Shown: positions 1-5,403 of the stretch, piece by piece
How positions within the stretch are numbered: position 1 is the stretch's first letter
Layout: each line of letters begins with the position of its first letter
Assembly (NCBI GenBank): GCA_030586765.1
Contig: JAUQZZ010000074.1
Coordinates: 1-9,350, forward strand
Reading direction: 5' to 3'
Length of the DNA stretch: 9,350 nucleotides
From: Candidatus Brocadiales bacterium
GTDB taxonomy: Bacteria; Planctomycetota; Brocadiia; Brocadiales; Bathyanammoxibiaceae
Notes under the pieces: generated by a model
The model's database searches: none
Told to the model about the DNA's origin: nothing
The model's input: only the letters and a program-made list of their open reading frames with translations
Position numbers and translations under genes: made by a program

Positions 1-1305
1 CTTCCTTAACACCTCCCTCAGGGTGGGTCTGCCCAGCTCCTTTAGCTCGTATCGCACCCGCACGATGGGTTTATTTGGCCCTCCTAAGACCCTGGACAGG
101 TCTATCGGGGTGCCAGAGACTACCACATCGCACCTGGCACGATGGATGACCTCTCTAAGCTCCTCTAGTTGCACCTTGCCGTAGCCCATGGCTGGCAGGA
201 CTCTCCCCAGGTGGGGATACTCCCTGAATACCCCTTTTAGGGAGCCTACAAGATACGGTCTTGGGTCTATGATGCGCGCCGAATACTGCCGTGCCGCCAG
301 GGTGCCTGCCCCGTAGGGCATCCCTCCGTGGGTCAGGGTGGGGCCGTCTTCTACCACCAGTACCCTCTTGTTCTTTACACATTCAGGACAATCTATCGTT
401 ACCTCTAAGTCTGCGCGGATTACTGTGGCCTGGGGATTGCACTTCTGGATGTTCCTCTCCACCTGCCTCACTGCGCTTTTCTGCGCAGTACTCACCTTAT
501 TTATAATAACCACATGGGCCAGCCTCAGGTTCACCTCCCCTGGATAGTATGAGACCTCATGCCCTGGGCGGTGGGGGTCTACCAGGGTAATATATAAATC
601 GGGCTGATAAAAGGGGAAGTCGTTGTTGCCACCGTCCCAGAGGATTAAATCGGCCTCCCTTTCTGCCTGACGGAGTATCTTCTGGTAGTCAACCCCAGCA
701 AAGAGGGTAACGCCCTCCTCGATAAGAGGCTCATACTCCTCCCGCTCTTCTATAGTGCAGTGGTGGCGTTCTATATCCTCGTGGCGCTGGAAGCGCTGGC
801 AGACCTGCTCCTCCAGGTTGCCGTAGGGCATAGGATGCCGCACCACAACAGGGCGGAGGCCCTCCTTTTTTAAGACTCTGGAAACCTTTCTTGTAGTGGG
901 GCTCTTACCGCTCCCTGTACGCACGGCTGTTATGGCTATAACGGGCTTATTGGCCTTTAGCATGGTCTGCCCAGGGCCCAGGAGGACAAAGTTGGCACCT
1001 GCGGCATTTACCAGGGCGGCCTTGCCCATAACAGCAGAATAGGAAAGGTCGCTGTAGGCCAGGACCACGGTATCTACCCGATGCCTGCGAATTAGCCCCA
1101 GGAGTTCCTCCTCGGGCAAGATAGGGATACCCCTGGGATAGTATTTTCCTGAAAGGATGGGCGGGTAGGTGCGGTTACTGATATTGGGTATCTGGGCGGC
1201 AGTAAAGGCCACCACCTCGTAGCGGGGATTATTTCTGAAGCATAGATTGAAATTATGGAAATCCCTGCCTGCTGCCCCCATTATGACGACCTTTTCTTTT
1301 TTCAT
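1..1305 (-). CDS. COG2403 family protein (cyclic 2,3-diphosphoglycerate synthetase / predicted P-loop GTPase), 3' end cut by window edge
   Basis: An open frame of 435 codons runs from ATG at 1305 to the left edge without a stop, so the C-terminus is missing; family proteins are about 440-460 residues, so probably little is lost. The N-terminus (VVIMGAAGRDFHNFN, residues 6-20) is Rossmann-like. A Walker-A-like loop, TGSGKS, lies at residues 130-135, and the conserved VEDGPTLTHGGMPYG motif at about 318-332. The archaeal relative joins the phosphates of 2,3-bisphosphoglycerate into a cyclic ester using ATP; the role of bacterial members is not established, so the reaction here is only a family label. 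The gene lies downstream of carbamate kinase on the same strand, an association I recall from other anaerobes. The start is fixed by the conserved N-terminus, because the ribosome binding site is weak and an in-frame stop lies a short way upstream. Confidence 0.85.
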   Translation of the reverse strand, partial: MKKEKVVIMGAAGRDFHNFNLCFRNNPRYEVVAFTAAQIPNISNRTYPPILSGKYYPRGIPILPEEELLGLIRRHRVDTVVLAYSDLSYSAVMGKAALVNAAGANFVLLGPGQTMLKANKPVIAITAVRTGSGKSPTTRKVSRVLKKEGLRPVVVRHPMPYGNLEEQVCQRFQRHEDIERHHCTIEEREEYEPLIEEGVTLFAGVDYQKILRQAEREADLILWDGGNNDFPFYQPDLYITLVDPHRPGHEVSYYPGEVNLRLAHVVIINKVSTAQKSAVRQVERNIQKCNPQATVIRADLEVTIDCPECVKNKRVLVVEDGPTLTHGGMPYGAGTLAARQYSARIIDPRPYLVGSLKGVFREYPHLGRVLPAMGYGKVQLEELREVIHRARCDVVVSGTPIDLSRVLGGPNKPIVRVRYELKELGRPTLREVLRK

Positions 1306-1321
1306 AGGCTTGAACTTATCC

Positions 1322-1351
1322 CTAAAGTAGAACTTTTTCTTTTTTATGCAT
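1322..1351 (-). other. Possible nine-codon leader ORF before the COG2403 gene
   Basis: ATG at 1351 opens a short frame, MHKKEKVLL, that stops 16 nt before the COG2403 start. Its sequence echoes the true N-terminus (MKKEKVVI), because both contain an A-rich AAAAAAGAAAA stretch. It could be a leader peptide, the relic of a small local duplication, or chance in A-rich DNA. No good ribosome binding site is seen. Confidence 0.2.
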
Positions 1352-1389
1352 CGCTAAACGCTCTTCATGTCCTTTTGTGGTGGCAGTCC

Positions 1390-1405
1390 GCCTTAGGCAG
1401 ATTGG
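1390..1405 (+). repeat. Lead sequence, copy 1 (GCCTTAGGCAGATTGG)
   Basis: This 16-bp sequence matches copy 2 at 1484-1499 at 13 of 16 positions in the same orientation. Each copy sits immediately before a large palindrome. A related core, GCCTGAGGCGGAT, occurs at 8927-8939. Confidence 0.6.
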
Positions 1406-1407
1406 CG

Positions 1408-1473
1408 TGGTAGACAACGAAGTTTTACTTCGTTGATAATGTTATCAACGACCGTAAAGGTCGTTGTCTACCA
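1408..1473. repeat. 66-bp compound palindrome (REP-doublet-like)
   Basis: Perfect 13-bp outer arms (TGGTAGACAACGA at 1408-1420, TCGTTGTCTACCA at 1461-1473) enclose a central 9-bp inverted repeat (CGTTGATAA / TTATCAACG, 1431-1450). Each half also folds alone: a 9-bp stem with 3-nt loop at 1415-1435, and an 8-bp stem with 5-nt loop at 1446-1466. The small loop stems differ between halves (AAG/CTT against ACC/GGT) but stay paired, which looks like compensatory change. The layout, two hairpins in inverted orientation, resembles REP doublets (REPINs). It lies in non-coding DNA between arcC and the COG2403 gene. No transposase is linked to it here. Confidence 0.75.
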
Positions 1474-1483
1474 GAGTTTATCA

Positions 1484-1499
1484 GCCCGAGGCGGATTGG
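1484..1499 (+). repeat. Lead sequence, copy 2 (GCCCGAGGCGGATTGG)
   Basis: Second copy of the 16-bp lead, 13 of 16 identical to 1390-1405, placed just before the palindrome at 1501-1559. The two modules therefore share the order lead-then-palindrome even though the palindrome sequences differ. Confidence 0.6.
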
Positions 1500-1500
1500 A

Positions 1501-1559
1501 GTGTAGCGTGCCAGCCCTCGGCCTGAGCTCGGGCCGAAGGCTTGGCTGGCACGCTACAC
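1501..1559. repeat. 59-bp palindrome with 16-bp perfect arms
   Basis: GTGTAGCGTGCCAGCC (1501-1516) is the exact reverse complement of 1544-1559. Inside, TCGGCC (1518-1523) pairs with GGCCGA (1532-1537) around a loop that contains GAGCTC. The whole element would form a long GC-rich hairpin on either strand. It lies just past the carbamate kinase stop codon and could act as a transcript-stabilising or attenuating structure, but no T tract follows on the minus strand, so it is not a typical intrinsic terminator. Confidence 0.75.
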
Positions 1560-1575
1560 CGTGTCACACAAGGTC

Positions 1576-1585
1576 GCACGCTACA
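1576..1585 (+). repeat. Partial extra copy of the palindrome arm, overlapping the arcC stop
   Basis: GCACGCTACA at 1576-1585 repeats 1549-1558 of the right palindrome arm. It contains the carbamate kinase stop codon (TAG on the minus strand, 1581-1583). The repeat therefore supplies the end of the gene. Confidence 0.5.
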
Positions 1586-2552
1586 TTAATTTTACAGAGG
1601 GCACATCGTCCTTCACCAAACGTGTGCCTGTAAGGCCCTCTAGGGCCTGTTTCAAGACCTCTGGGGCGGTGATGAGGACCTCCTGCCCAGTGGCCTCAAC
1701 AAAGTCTAGGGCGGCAGAGACCTTCGGTCCCATACTCCCAGGAGGAAACTCCCCAGAGGCCAGATATTTCCTGGCTTCTTGCACTGTAAGCCTGTCTAAG
1801 AATCTCTCTCTCTCCGTCCTGAAACCAATGGCCACCCCGGGTACACGAGTAAGGATGATAAAGAGCTCCGCCTCTACCTCCCTGGCCAGGAGGCTGGCCG
1901 TGTAGTCCTTGTCAACAACCGCCTCTACGCCTACCATGCGGCCACCCTCCTCCCTGAGGAGGGGGATACCACCCCCGCCCCCAGCGATAATTATGTGCCC
2001 TCGCTCTACCAGAGACTTGATGGTCTGTATGCCCAGAATCTGCACAGGCCTGGGAGAGGGTACTACCCTGCGGAACCCCCTATGGCTGTCTTCCACTATC
2101 TCCCAGTGCTTCTCTTGCCTGAGTTCCTCGGCCCTCTGGGCGCTATAAAAGGGGCCCACTGGCTTGGTGGGATGCTCAAACTTCTCAATATCAGGGTCAA
2201 TAACCACCTGGGTCACCAGGGTAGTAACCTCCCTTTCTATACCCCGCTCCCTCAATTGATTCCTCATCTCTATCTCCAGCATAAAACCCATGGTCCCCTG
2301 GGTGGCCGCTACGCAGACGTCTAAGGGCAGGGAGGGTGTTTTGCCCCCAGCCTCCTCCATCTGTATGAGCATATTGCCCACCTGGGGGCCATTGCCGTGG
2401 ACTATAATGAGCTCATACCCTTTATCCAGGATATCCAGCAGTGCATCGCAGGTCTCTCGGCAGTGCTGGAGCTGTTCTGAGACAGTACCCCTCTCCTTTT
2501 CCTTAAGGATGGCGTTACCGCCGAAGGCTATAACGGCCTTTTTGACGCCCAT
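1581..2552 (-). CDS. arcC: Carbamate kinase
   Basis: The product (323 residues) interconverts carbamoyl phosphate plus ADP with carbamate plus ATP in the cytoplasm, typically the ATP-yielding last step of arginine, citrulline or ureide fermentation. Family motifs are clear: AFGGNAIL at the N-terminus (9-16), HGNGPQVGN (52-60), PTKPVGPFY (128-136), the glycine loop GGGGGIP (191-197), VVDKD (212-216) and GSMGPKV (272-278). I chose ATG at 2552 because AAGAGG (2561-2566) lies 8 nt upstream; an in-frame TTG at 2558 would leave only 2 nt. The usual C-terminal GTRLV is followed by about ten extra residues ending in a stop codon that lies inside a repeat copy. No arginine deiminase or ornithine carbamoyltransferase is in the window. 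It probably shares a transcript with the COG2403 gene downstream. Confidence 0.95.
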   Translation of the reverse strand: MGVKKAVIAFGGNAILKEKERGTVSEQLQHCRETCDALLDILDKGYELIIVHGNGPQVGNMLIQMEEAGGKTPSLPLDVCVAATQGTMGFMLEIEMRNQLRERGIEREVTTLVTQVVIDPDIEKFEHPTKPVGPFYSAQRAEELRQEKHWEIVEDSHRGFRRVVPSPRPVQILGIQTIKSLVERGHIIIAGGGGGIPLLREEGGRMVGVEAVVDKDYTASLLAREVEAELFIILTRVPGVAIGFRTERERFLDRLTVQEARKYLASGEFPPGSMGPKVSAALDFVEATGQEVLITAPEVLKQALEGLTGTRLVKDDVPSVKLM

Positions 2553-2647
2553 AGACAAGGCCTCTTATTATTGGTGCTCTCTGCGGACACTAAAGAATAC
2601 ACCCCAATGCCTGCCCGCACCTTGGTTCAAAGACCAAATCCAAAATT

Positions 2648-2676
2648 ATTCTACCCCTGTGGGATTTCGGGCGCAA
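2648..2676 (-). promoter_or_regulatory. Candidate sigma-70 promoter for arcC
   Basis: On the minus strand TTGCGC (2671-2676) and TAGAAT (2648-2653) are separated by 17 bp. Transcription would begin near 2641, giving a leader of roughly 90 nt before the arcC ATG. This is by eye only. Confidence 0.45.
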
Positions 2677-2719
2677 TGTGAAAACCTGATTCTATTTGCC
2701 TGAGACGGTCTTTTCTTCG

Positions 2720-2749
2720 TTGACATCGCTCTCTCTGTTAGCTTATATT
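2720..2749 (+). promoter_or_regulatory. Candidate sigma-70 promoter for the SRPBCC gene
   Basis: A perfect TTGACA (2720-2725) is followed after 18 bp by TATATT (2744-2749). The start would be near 2756, leaving about 25 nt of leader with no clear Shine-Dalgarno sequence. A consensus TATAAT at 2750-2755 is too far (24 bp) from this -35 box. Confidence 0.5.
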
Positions 2750-2780
2750 TATAATTTATATCTATGCTCATCAAATCTAT

Positions 2781-3404
2781 ATGTCTACTCCAAGATTCAT
2801 ATTGCTAGCTTTCGTATTTCTGGGAACCTTTTTATTCGCCTCGGAGGCAAAACCCGAGCCTGGGATAATGCCCCGTGCCGGGCAGATGTTAGTGGGAACC
2901 AAAGCCCCAGGGGAGGACAAGTGGCCCTTGCAGGTCAAGGTAACGCTCTTTATCGAGGCCGAGCAGAAGGTGGTGTGGAATGTACTCACAGACTATGCCC
3001 ACATGCCAGAGTTTGTCCCCCACATGAAGAGCTGTGCCATCCTGGGACGCCAGGGGGAAGAAATTATAGTAGAGGAACTTCTTAAGAGCTTTTTTGTAAC
3101 CATGCACCTGGAGTTGGCCATAAAGGAAAGCCCTCCTGGCAGGATAGACTTTAGGCTCCTCCGAGGGAACATGCGGGCCTACGATGGCCACTGGGACCTT
3201 ATCCCTGTAGGCCCAACGGCCACCATATTAAACCTGGAGATTAAAGTGGAGCCAGGATTCTATGCCCCCAGGAGTATCGTTTCCTGGGTGTTAAAGGATC
3301 ATCTTCCTGAAGGACTGCTGGCGGTGAGGAAAAGGGCTTTAAAAGAAATCGGCCACCCTGCGCCCAGTGAGGCTATAGAAGTAATTAATTTAAAGGATTT
3401 CTAG
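2781..3404 (+). CDS. Secreted SRPBCC (START-like, polyketide cyclase/RatA-type) family protein
   Basis: The 207-residue protein begins with a signal-peptide-like segment: MSTPRF, a hydrophobic run through LLAFVFLGTFLF, then ASEA, suggesting cleavage after about residue 23. There is no lipobox cysteine, so a soluble periplasmic protein is likely. Residues about 50-190 fit the SRPBCC helix-grip fold: a VTLFIEAEQKVVWNVLTDYAHMPEFVPHMKS-type start (split over a strand and the first helices), strands through the middle, and a long C-terminal helix with LPEGLLAVRKRALKEI. This fold holds hydrophobic ligands in a cavity; no ligand can be named. It is the only plus-strand gene, divergent from arcC and convergent with the MerR-HicB gene. 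ATG at 2781 is the only start that leaves an intact signal peptide, although the ribosome binding site is poor. Confidence 0.75.
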   Translation: MSTPRFILLAFVFLGTFLFASEAKPEPGIMPRAGQMLVGTKAPGEDKWPLQVKVTLFIEAEQKVVWNVLTDYAHMPEFVPHMKSCAILGRQGEEIIVEELLKSFFVTMHLELAIKESPPGRIDFRLLRGNMRAYDGHWDLIPVGPTATILNLEIKVEPGFYAPRSIVSWVLKDHLPEGLLAVRKRALKEIGHPAPSEAIEVINLKDF

Positions 3405-3472
3405 CTACCCTATTTTCCTTGAAATCTTGAGCAGATTAAATATAATGTCCTTTAAACCCTCCTGAGTAGGGG

Positions 3473-3567
3473 AAAAATAAAAGGTGCCGCAGCTTTAGAG
3501 GAGGGTACTCATGACACTGAAAGGAGAAGGAAATCTGCCATGAGTTTTGTGGGAAGCTGCGGCACCT
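3473..3567 (-). terminator. Long-loop hairpin with T-rich tract, probable terminator of the MerR-HicB gene
   Basis: AGGTGCCGCAGCTT and its perfect complement form 14-bp arms at 3482-3495 and 3554-3567. On the minus strand the second arm runs directly into TTTATTTTT (3481-3473), the arrangement of an intrinsic terminator. The loop is unusually long (58 nt) and has its own 7-bp stem (ACTCATG 3507-3513 / CATGAGT 3539-3545). The first arm overlaps the MerR-HicB stop codon. No T tract follows on the plus strand, so it should not stop the convergent SRPBCC transcript in the same way. An 86-bp palindromic insertion is the alternative reading. Confidence 0.5.
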
Positions 3568-4183
3568 AATAGGCCACACCTTTTACCTGACTCAGCCCTT
3601 TTCTTATAGCCTCCTTTATCAGTTCCAGGGCCTGCTCTTCCGTCTCCCCTAAGCAGACCTGATTCAAGGCAGAACAGCGCGCTATAAAACCTGAACCCTC
3701 GGAGTTGGCTTCCAGGTCCACCTTGTACTCTACCCCATTAACCCCAACCGCCGTTTCCCTTTTTATTATAAACCTTTGCACCTTGGAATTTAACTCCTTA
3801 ACCAGGTCCCCCAGGGCAAGGCTGAAGACCAACTGCCCGTCCTTTAATGCATCCATAATCTTTTCCCTATCCGCCGTCAGCACAAAAACAGTGTCCCCAT
3901 CGGTAAGGAACCTTATGTCTGCCAGGGGCTTCTTTACCTCTGGGGCATGGGCCCTCAGGTATTGAAGACTCTTTCGGATCTTCTGGAGACTCACCCCTCC
4001 GTCCAAAAGCGCCTTTGCCACCCGCATCTGCACCAGGTCTAAAAAGGAATAGAGCCTGCTACTTCCGTGGCCTGTGGCCTGCCTTACCGAAGGCTTTATA
4101 AAGCCCGTCTCGTCCCAGTATTGCACCTGCCGGGGCGTTATCCCTATAATACTGCAGACGGCCTGCGTGTTAAAATTTGTCAT
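3566..4183 (-). CDS. MerR-family regulator fused to a HicB-like antitoxin domain
   Basis: The 205-residue protein has three parts. Residues 4-75 are a MerR winged helix-turn-helix: GITPRQVQYWDETGFIKPS (14-32), then SSRLYSFLDLVQMRVAKAL (41-59) and VSLQKIRKSL (64-73). Residues about 86-135 form a linker domain I do not recognise (FLTDGDTVFVLTADREKI, then QLVFSLALGDLVKEL). Residues 149-200 match the HicB antitoxin fold: GVEYKVDLEANSEGSGFIARCSALN, split here as strand, strand and loop, then CLGETEEQALELIKEAI (177-193). HicB proteins normally neutralise a HicA mRNA-cleaving toxin; no HicA-sized gene lies nearby, so the domain may instead sense a ligand or drive oligomerisation. A GGGAGG Shine-Dalgarno sequence stands about 9 nt before the ATG at 4183. 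The promoter carries a palindrome suited to autoregulation. The target genes are unknown. Confidence 0.8.
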   Translation of the reverse strand: MTNFNTQAVCSIIGITPRQVQYWDETGFIKPSVRQATGHGSSRLYSFLDLVQMRVAKALLDGGVSLQKIRKSLQYLRAHAPEVKKPLADIRFLTDGDTVFVLTADREKIMDALKDGQLVFSLALGDLVKELNSKVQRFIIKRETAVGVNGVEYKVDLEANSEGSGFIARCSALNQVCLGETEEQALELIKEAIRKGLSQVKGVAY

Positions 4184-4222
4184 GGAGTAATCCCTCCCAG
4201 GCCTTTCGAACGATGTTTTTTA

Positions 4223-4238
4223 TAAACAAATTTGTTTA
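4223..4238. promoter_or_regulatory. 16-bp perfect palindrome, candidate operator of the MerR-HicB gene
   Basis: TAAACAAATTTGTTTA is a perfect inverted repeat just downstream of the -10 box and across the predicted transcription start (near 4233). Its position would block RNA polymerase, which suggests repression, most simply by the product itself. Classical MerR operators lie between -35 and -10 instead, so the mode would differ from MerR activation. Confidence 0.5.
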
Positions 4239-4239
4239 A

Positions 4240-4267
4240 ATTATAACCTCATATTGGATTTTGTCAA
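4240..4267 (-). promoter_or_regulatory. Near-consensus sigma-70 promoter of the MerR-HicB gene
   Basis: On the minus strand TTGACA (4262-4267) and TATAAT (4240-4245) are both perfect hexamers, separated by 16 bp. The leader would be about 50 nt. Confidence 0.7.
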
Positions 4268-4481
4268 GACAAAAATACAATTTAGTTGACACCCTGCTGG
4301 CCTGCCAAAAGGAGACACATAAGTCATCCCCAAAAAATCTCCCCCCCCACAGGGTACAAGCCTTGTCATTAAAACCCCTTCTTTTGAAGAAATCCGTTTG
4401 AGGAGTGAACGTTCAGGCATTGATGGGGGAAGGATATTGGGAGGGGTTACTCGCTTCGGAAAGTGCTTACTACACAACTAC
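4268..4481. other. Non-coding gap between the dmsC-like gene and the MerR-HicB promoter
   Basis: These 214 bp hold no convincing gene. The only minus-strand frame of any length (78 codons, TTG start) runs through the MerR-HicB promoter and has no family resemblance. A C8 run lies at 4341-4348. No strong terminator for the upstream operon is seen; the best hairpin, CTTC-TTTT-GAAG near 4380, has only a 4-bp stem. Confidence 0.5.
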
Positions 4482-5384
4482 TTAACCCACATATAAAGGG
4501 ACGGCGGTCACAAAAAATAGTATCCTGCTACAGACCTCCCCTACAATTATGCAGATGGCCGCTACGGTCAAGACTATCTCACTCCTTGTAACTGCTTCCT
4601 GTCTTACAAGAAAAAGGGCTGCAATGCTCAAGGCAAAGGGGCATATTAGGCCAATGCCTACCCTTACAAAGAAAATAATTCCATAGGTATCCAGCATGAG
4701 GGATAGCGACTTAGCGGCCTCCTCTCCTGCCTTTGAAAGGTAAAGGAGATGGAAGGTAATTACGATAAGATAACTTGTGCTTATGGCTAAGAAGATACAG
4801 GCCATGTTCCTCTGATTAAAGAGTAGTACAGGATGCCTGGTCTCATCCGTCCACAAAGGGGTCAGGGCCTTGTGAGCAAAACGATATACAAAGATCAATA
4901 CTGCCCCACCCATGAAGAAACTGGAAAGGAAAAAGGAGACAACAGTAGTCCAGTAGTGCCAGGAGGGATGGGAAGGCAGAGTGTAAAGCATACCTGAGGA
5001 AAAAACAGCCGCAATACCTGTCAGGGCTGTTAATATGCCAATCAACCTCCTTAACTCAGCGTCCTCCATCCTGAACCACCAGAGAAAGGTATATATGGTC
5101 AAGAGAAAGAGAAAGACATTAAAAAGGACCACCTCCCTGCTTAACCATGATGTAGCAAAATGGGTAACAGCCATGAAACCATACATAGGGTGCCCCAGGT
5201 GAAAAATAGCTGCTGAAGTACCCAGGACCAGGGCCGGTATCATTACAATGGTGGACATCCTATCAAAGACGTGAACTATCTGATGGTGGAGTTTTCTGAC
5301 AAGAAAATCGGTTATCCACGCTATAATAAAAACACCCACGCAGAGTTGGGTAAAGATAGTAAAGATTAAGAGTTGTACTTCCAC
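4482..5384 (-). CDS. DmsC-like membrane anchor subunit of a molybdopterin oxidoreductase
   Basis: The 300-residue product is very hydrophobic, with eight likely membrane segments at about 5-27, 44-63, 83-104, 113-133, 147-167, 193-213, 235-259 and 270-296. The segment FHLGHPMYGFMAVTHFATSW, followed by LSREVV, is the hallmark of the DmsC family, where this loop lies near the quinol site; the fit is better than to PsrC/NrfD proteins. By family knowledge it anchors the iron-sulfur subunit and passes electrons from quinol, with no haem ligand set apparent. The start is GTG at 5384, supported by AAGGAG (5393-5398) 8 nt upstream. It is the last gene of the operon, 19 bp after the iron-sulfur gene. 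Confidence 0.85.
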   Translation of the reverse strand: MEVQLLIFTIFTQLCVGVFIIAWITDFLVRKLHHQIVHVFDRMSTIVMIPALVLGTSAAIFHLGHPMYGFMAVTHFATSWLSREVVLFNVFLFLLTIYTFLWWFRMEDAELRRLIGILTALTGIAAVFSSGMLYTLPSHPSWHYWTTVVSFFLSSFFMGGAVLIFVYRFAHKALTPLWTDETRHPVLLFNQRNMACIFLAISTSYLIVITFHLLYLSKAGEEAAKSLSLMLDTYGIIFFVRVGIGLICPFALSIAALFLVRQEAVTRSEIVLTVAAICIIVGEVCSRILFFVTAVPLYVG

Positions 5385-5403
5385 GGCCTTGGCTCCTTCT
5401 TTC

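Noticed and set aside
1501..1559. Intrinsic terminator of arcC
   Set aside because: The stem is strong, but no T-rich tract follows it on the minus strand, and the sequence behaves like a repeat element.
1390..1585. CRISPR-like array
   Set aside because: There are only two imperfect lead copies, and the intervening segments are palindromes, not spacers of equal length.
1433..1633. Plus-strand frame across the palindromes and the arcC 3' end
   Set aside because: It is antisense to the end of arcC and otherwise only translates inverted repeats.
2556..2558. TTG start for arcC two codons upstream of the ATG
   Set aside because: The AAGAGG ribosome binding site would be only 2 nt away; it is 8 nt from the ATG at 2552.
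4341..4348. C8 tract as a phase-variation switch
   Set aside because: It lies in non-coding DNA, not within a supported gene or between promoter elements, so there is no clear consequence of slippage.
4241..4477. 78-codon minus-strand frame between the dmsC-like gene and the MerR-HicB gene
   Set aside because: It needs a TTG start, runs through a near-consensus promoter, is rich in proline and glycine from C/G runs, and resembles no family.
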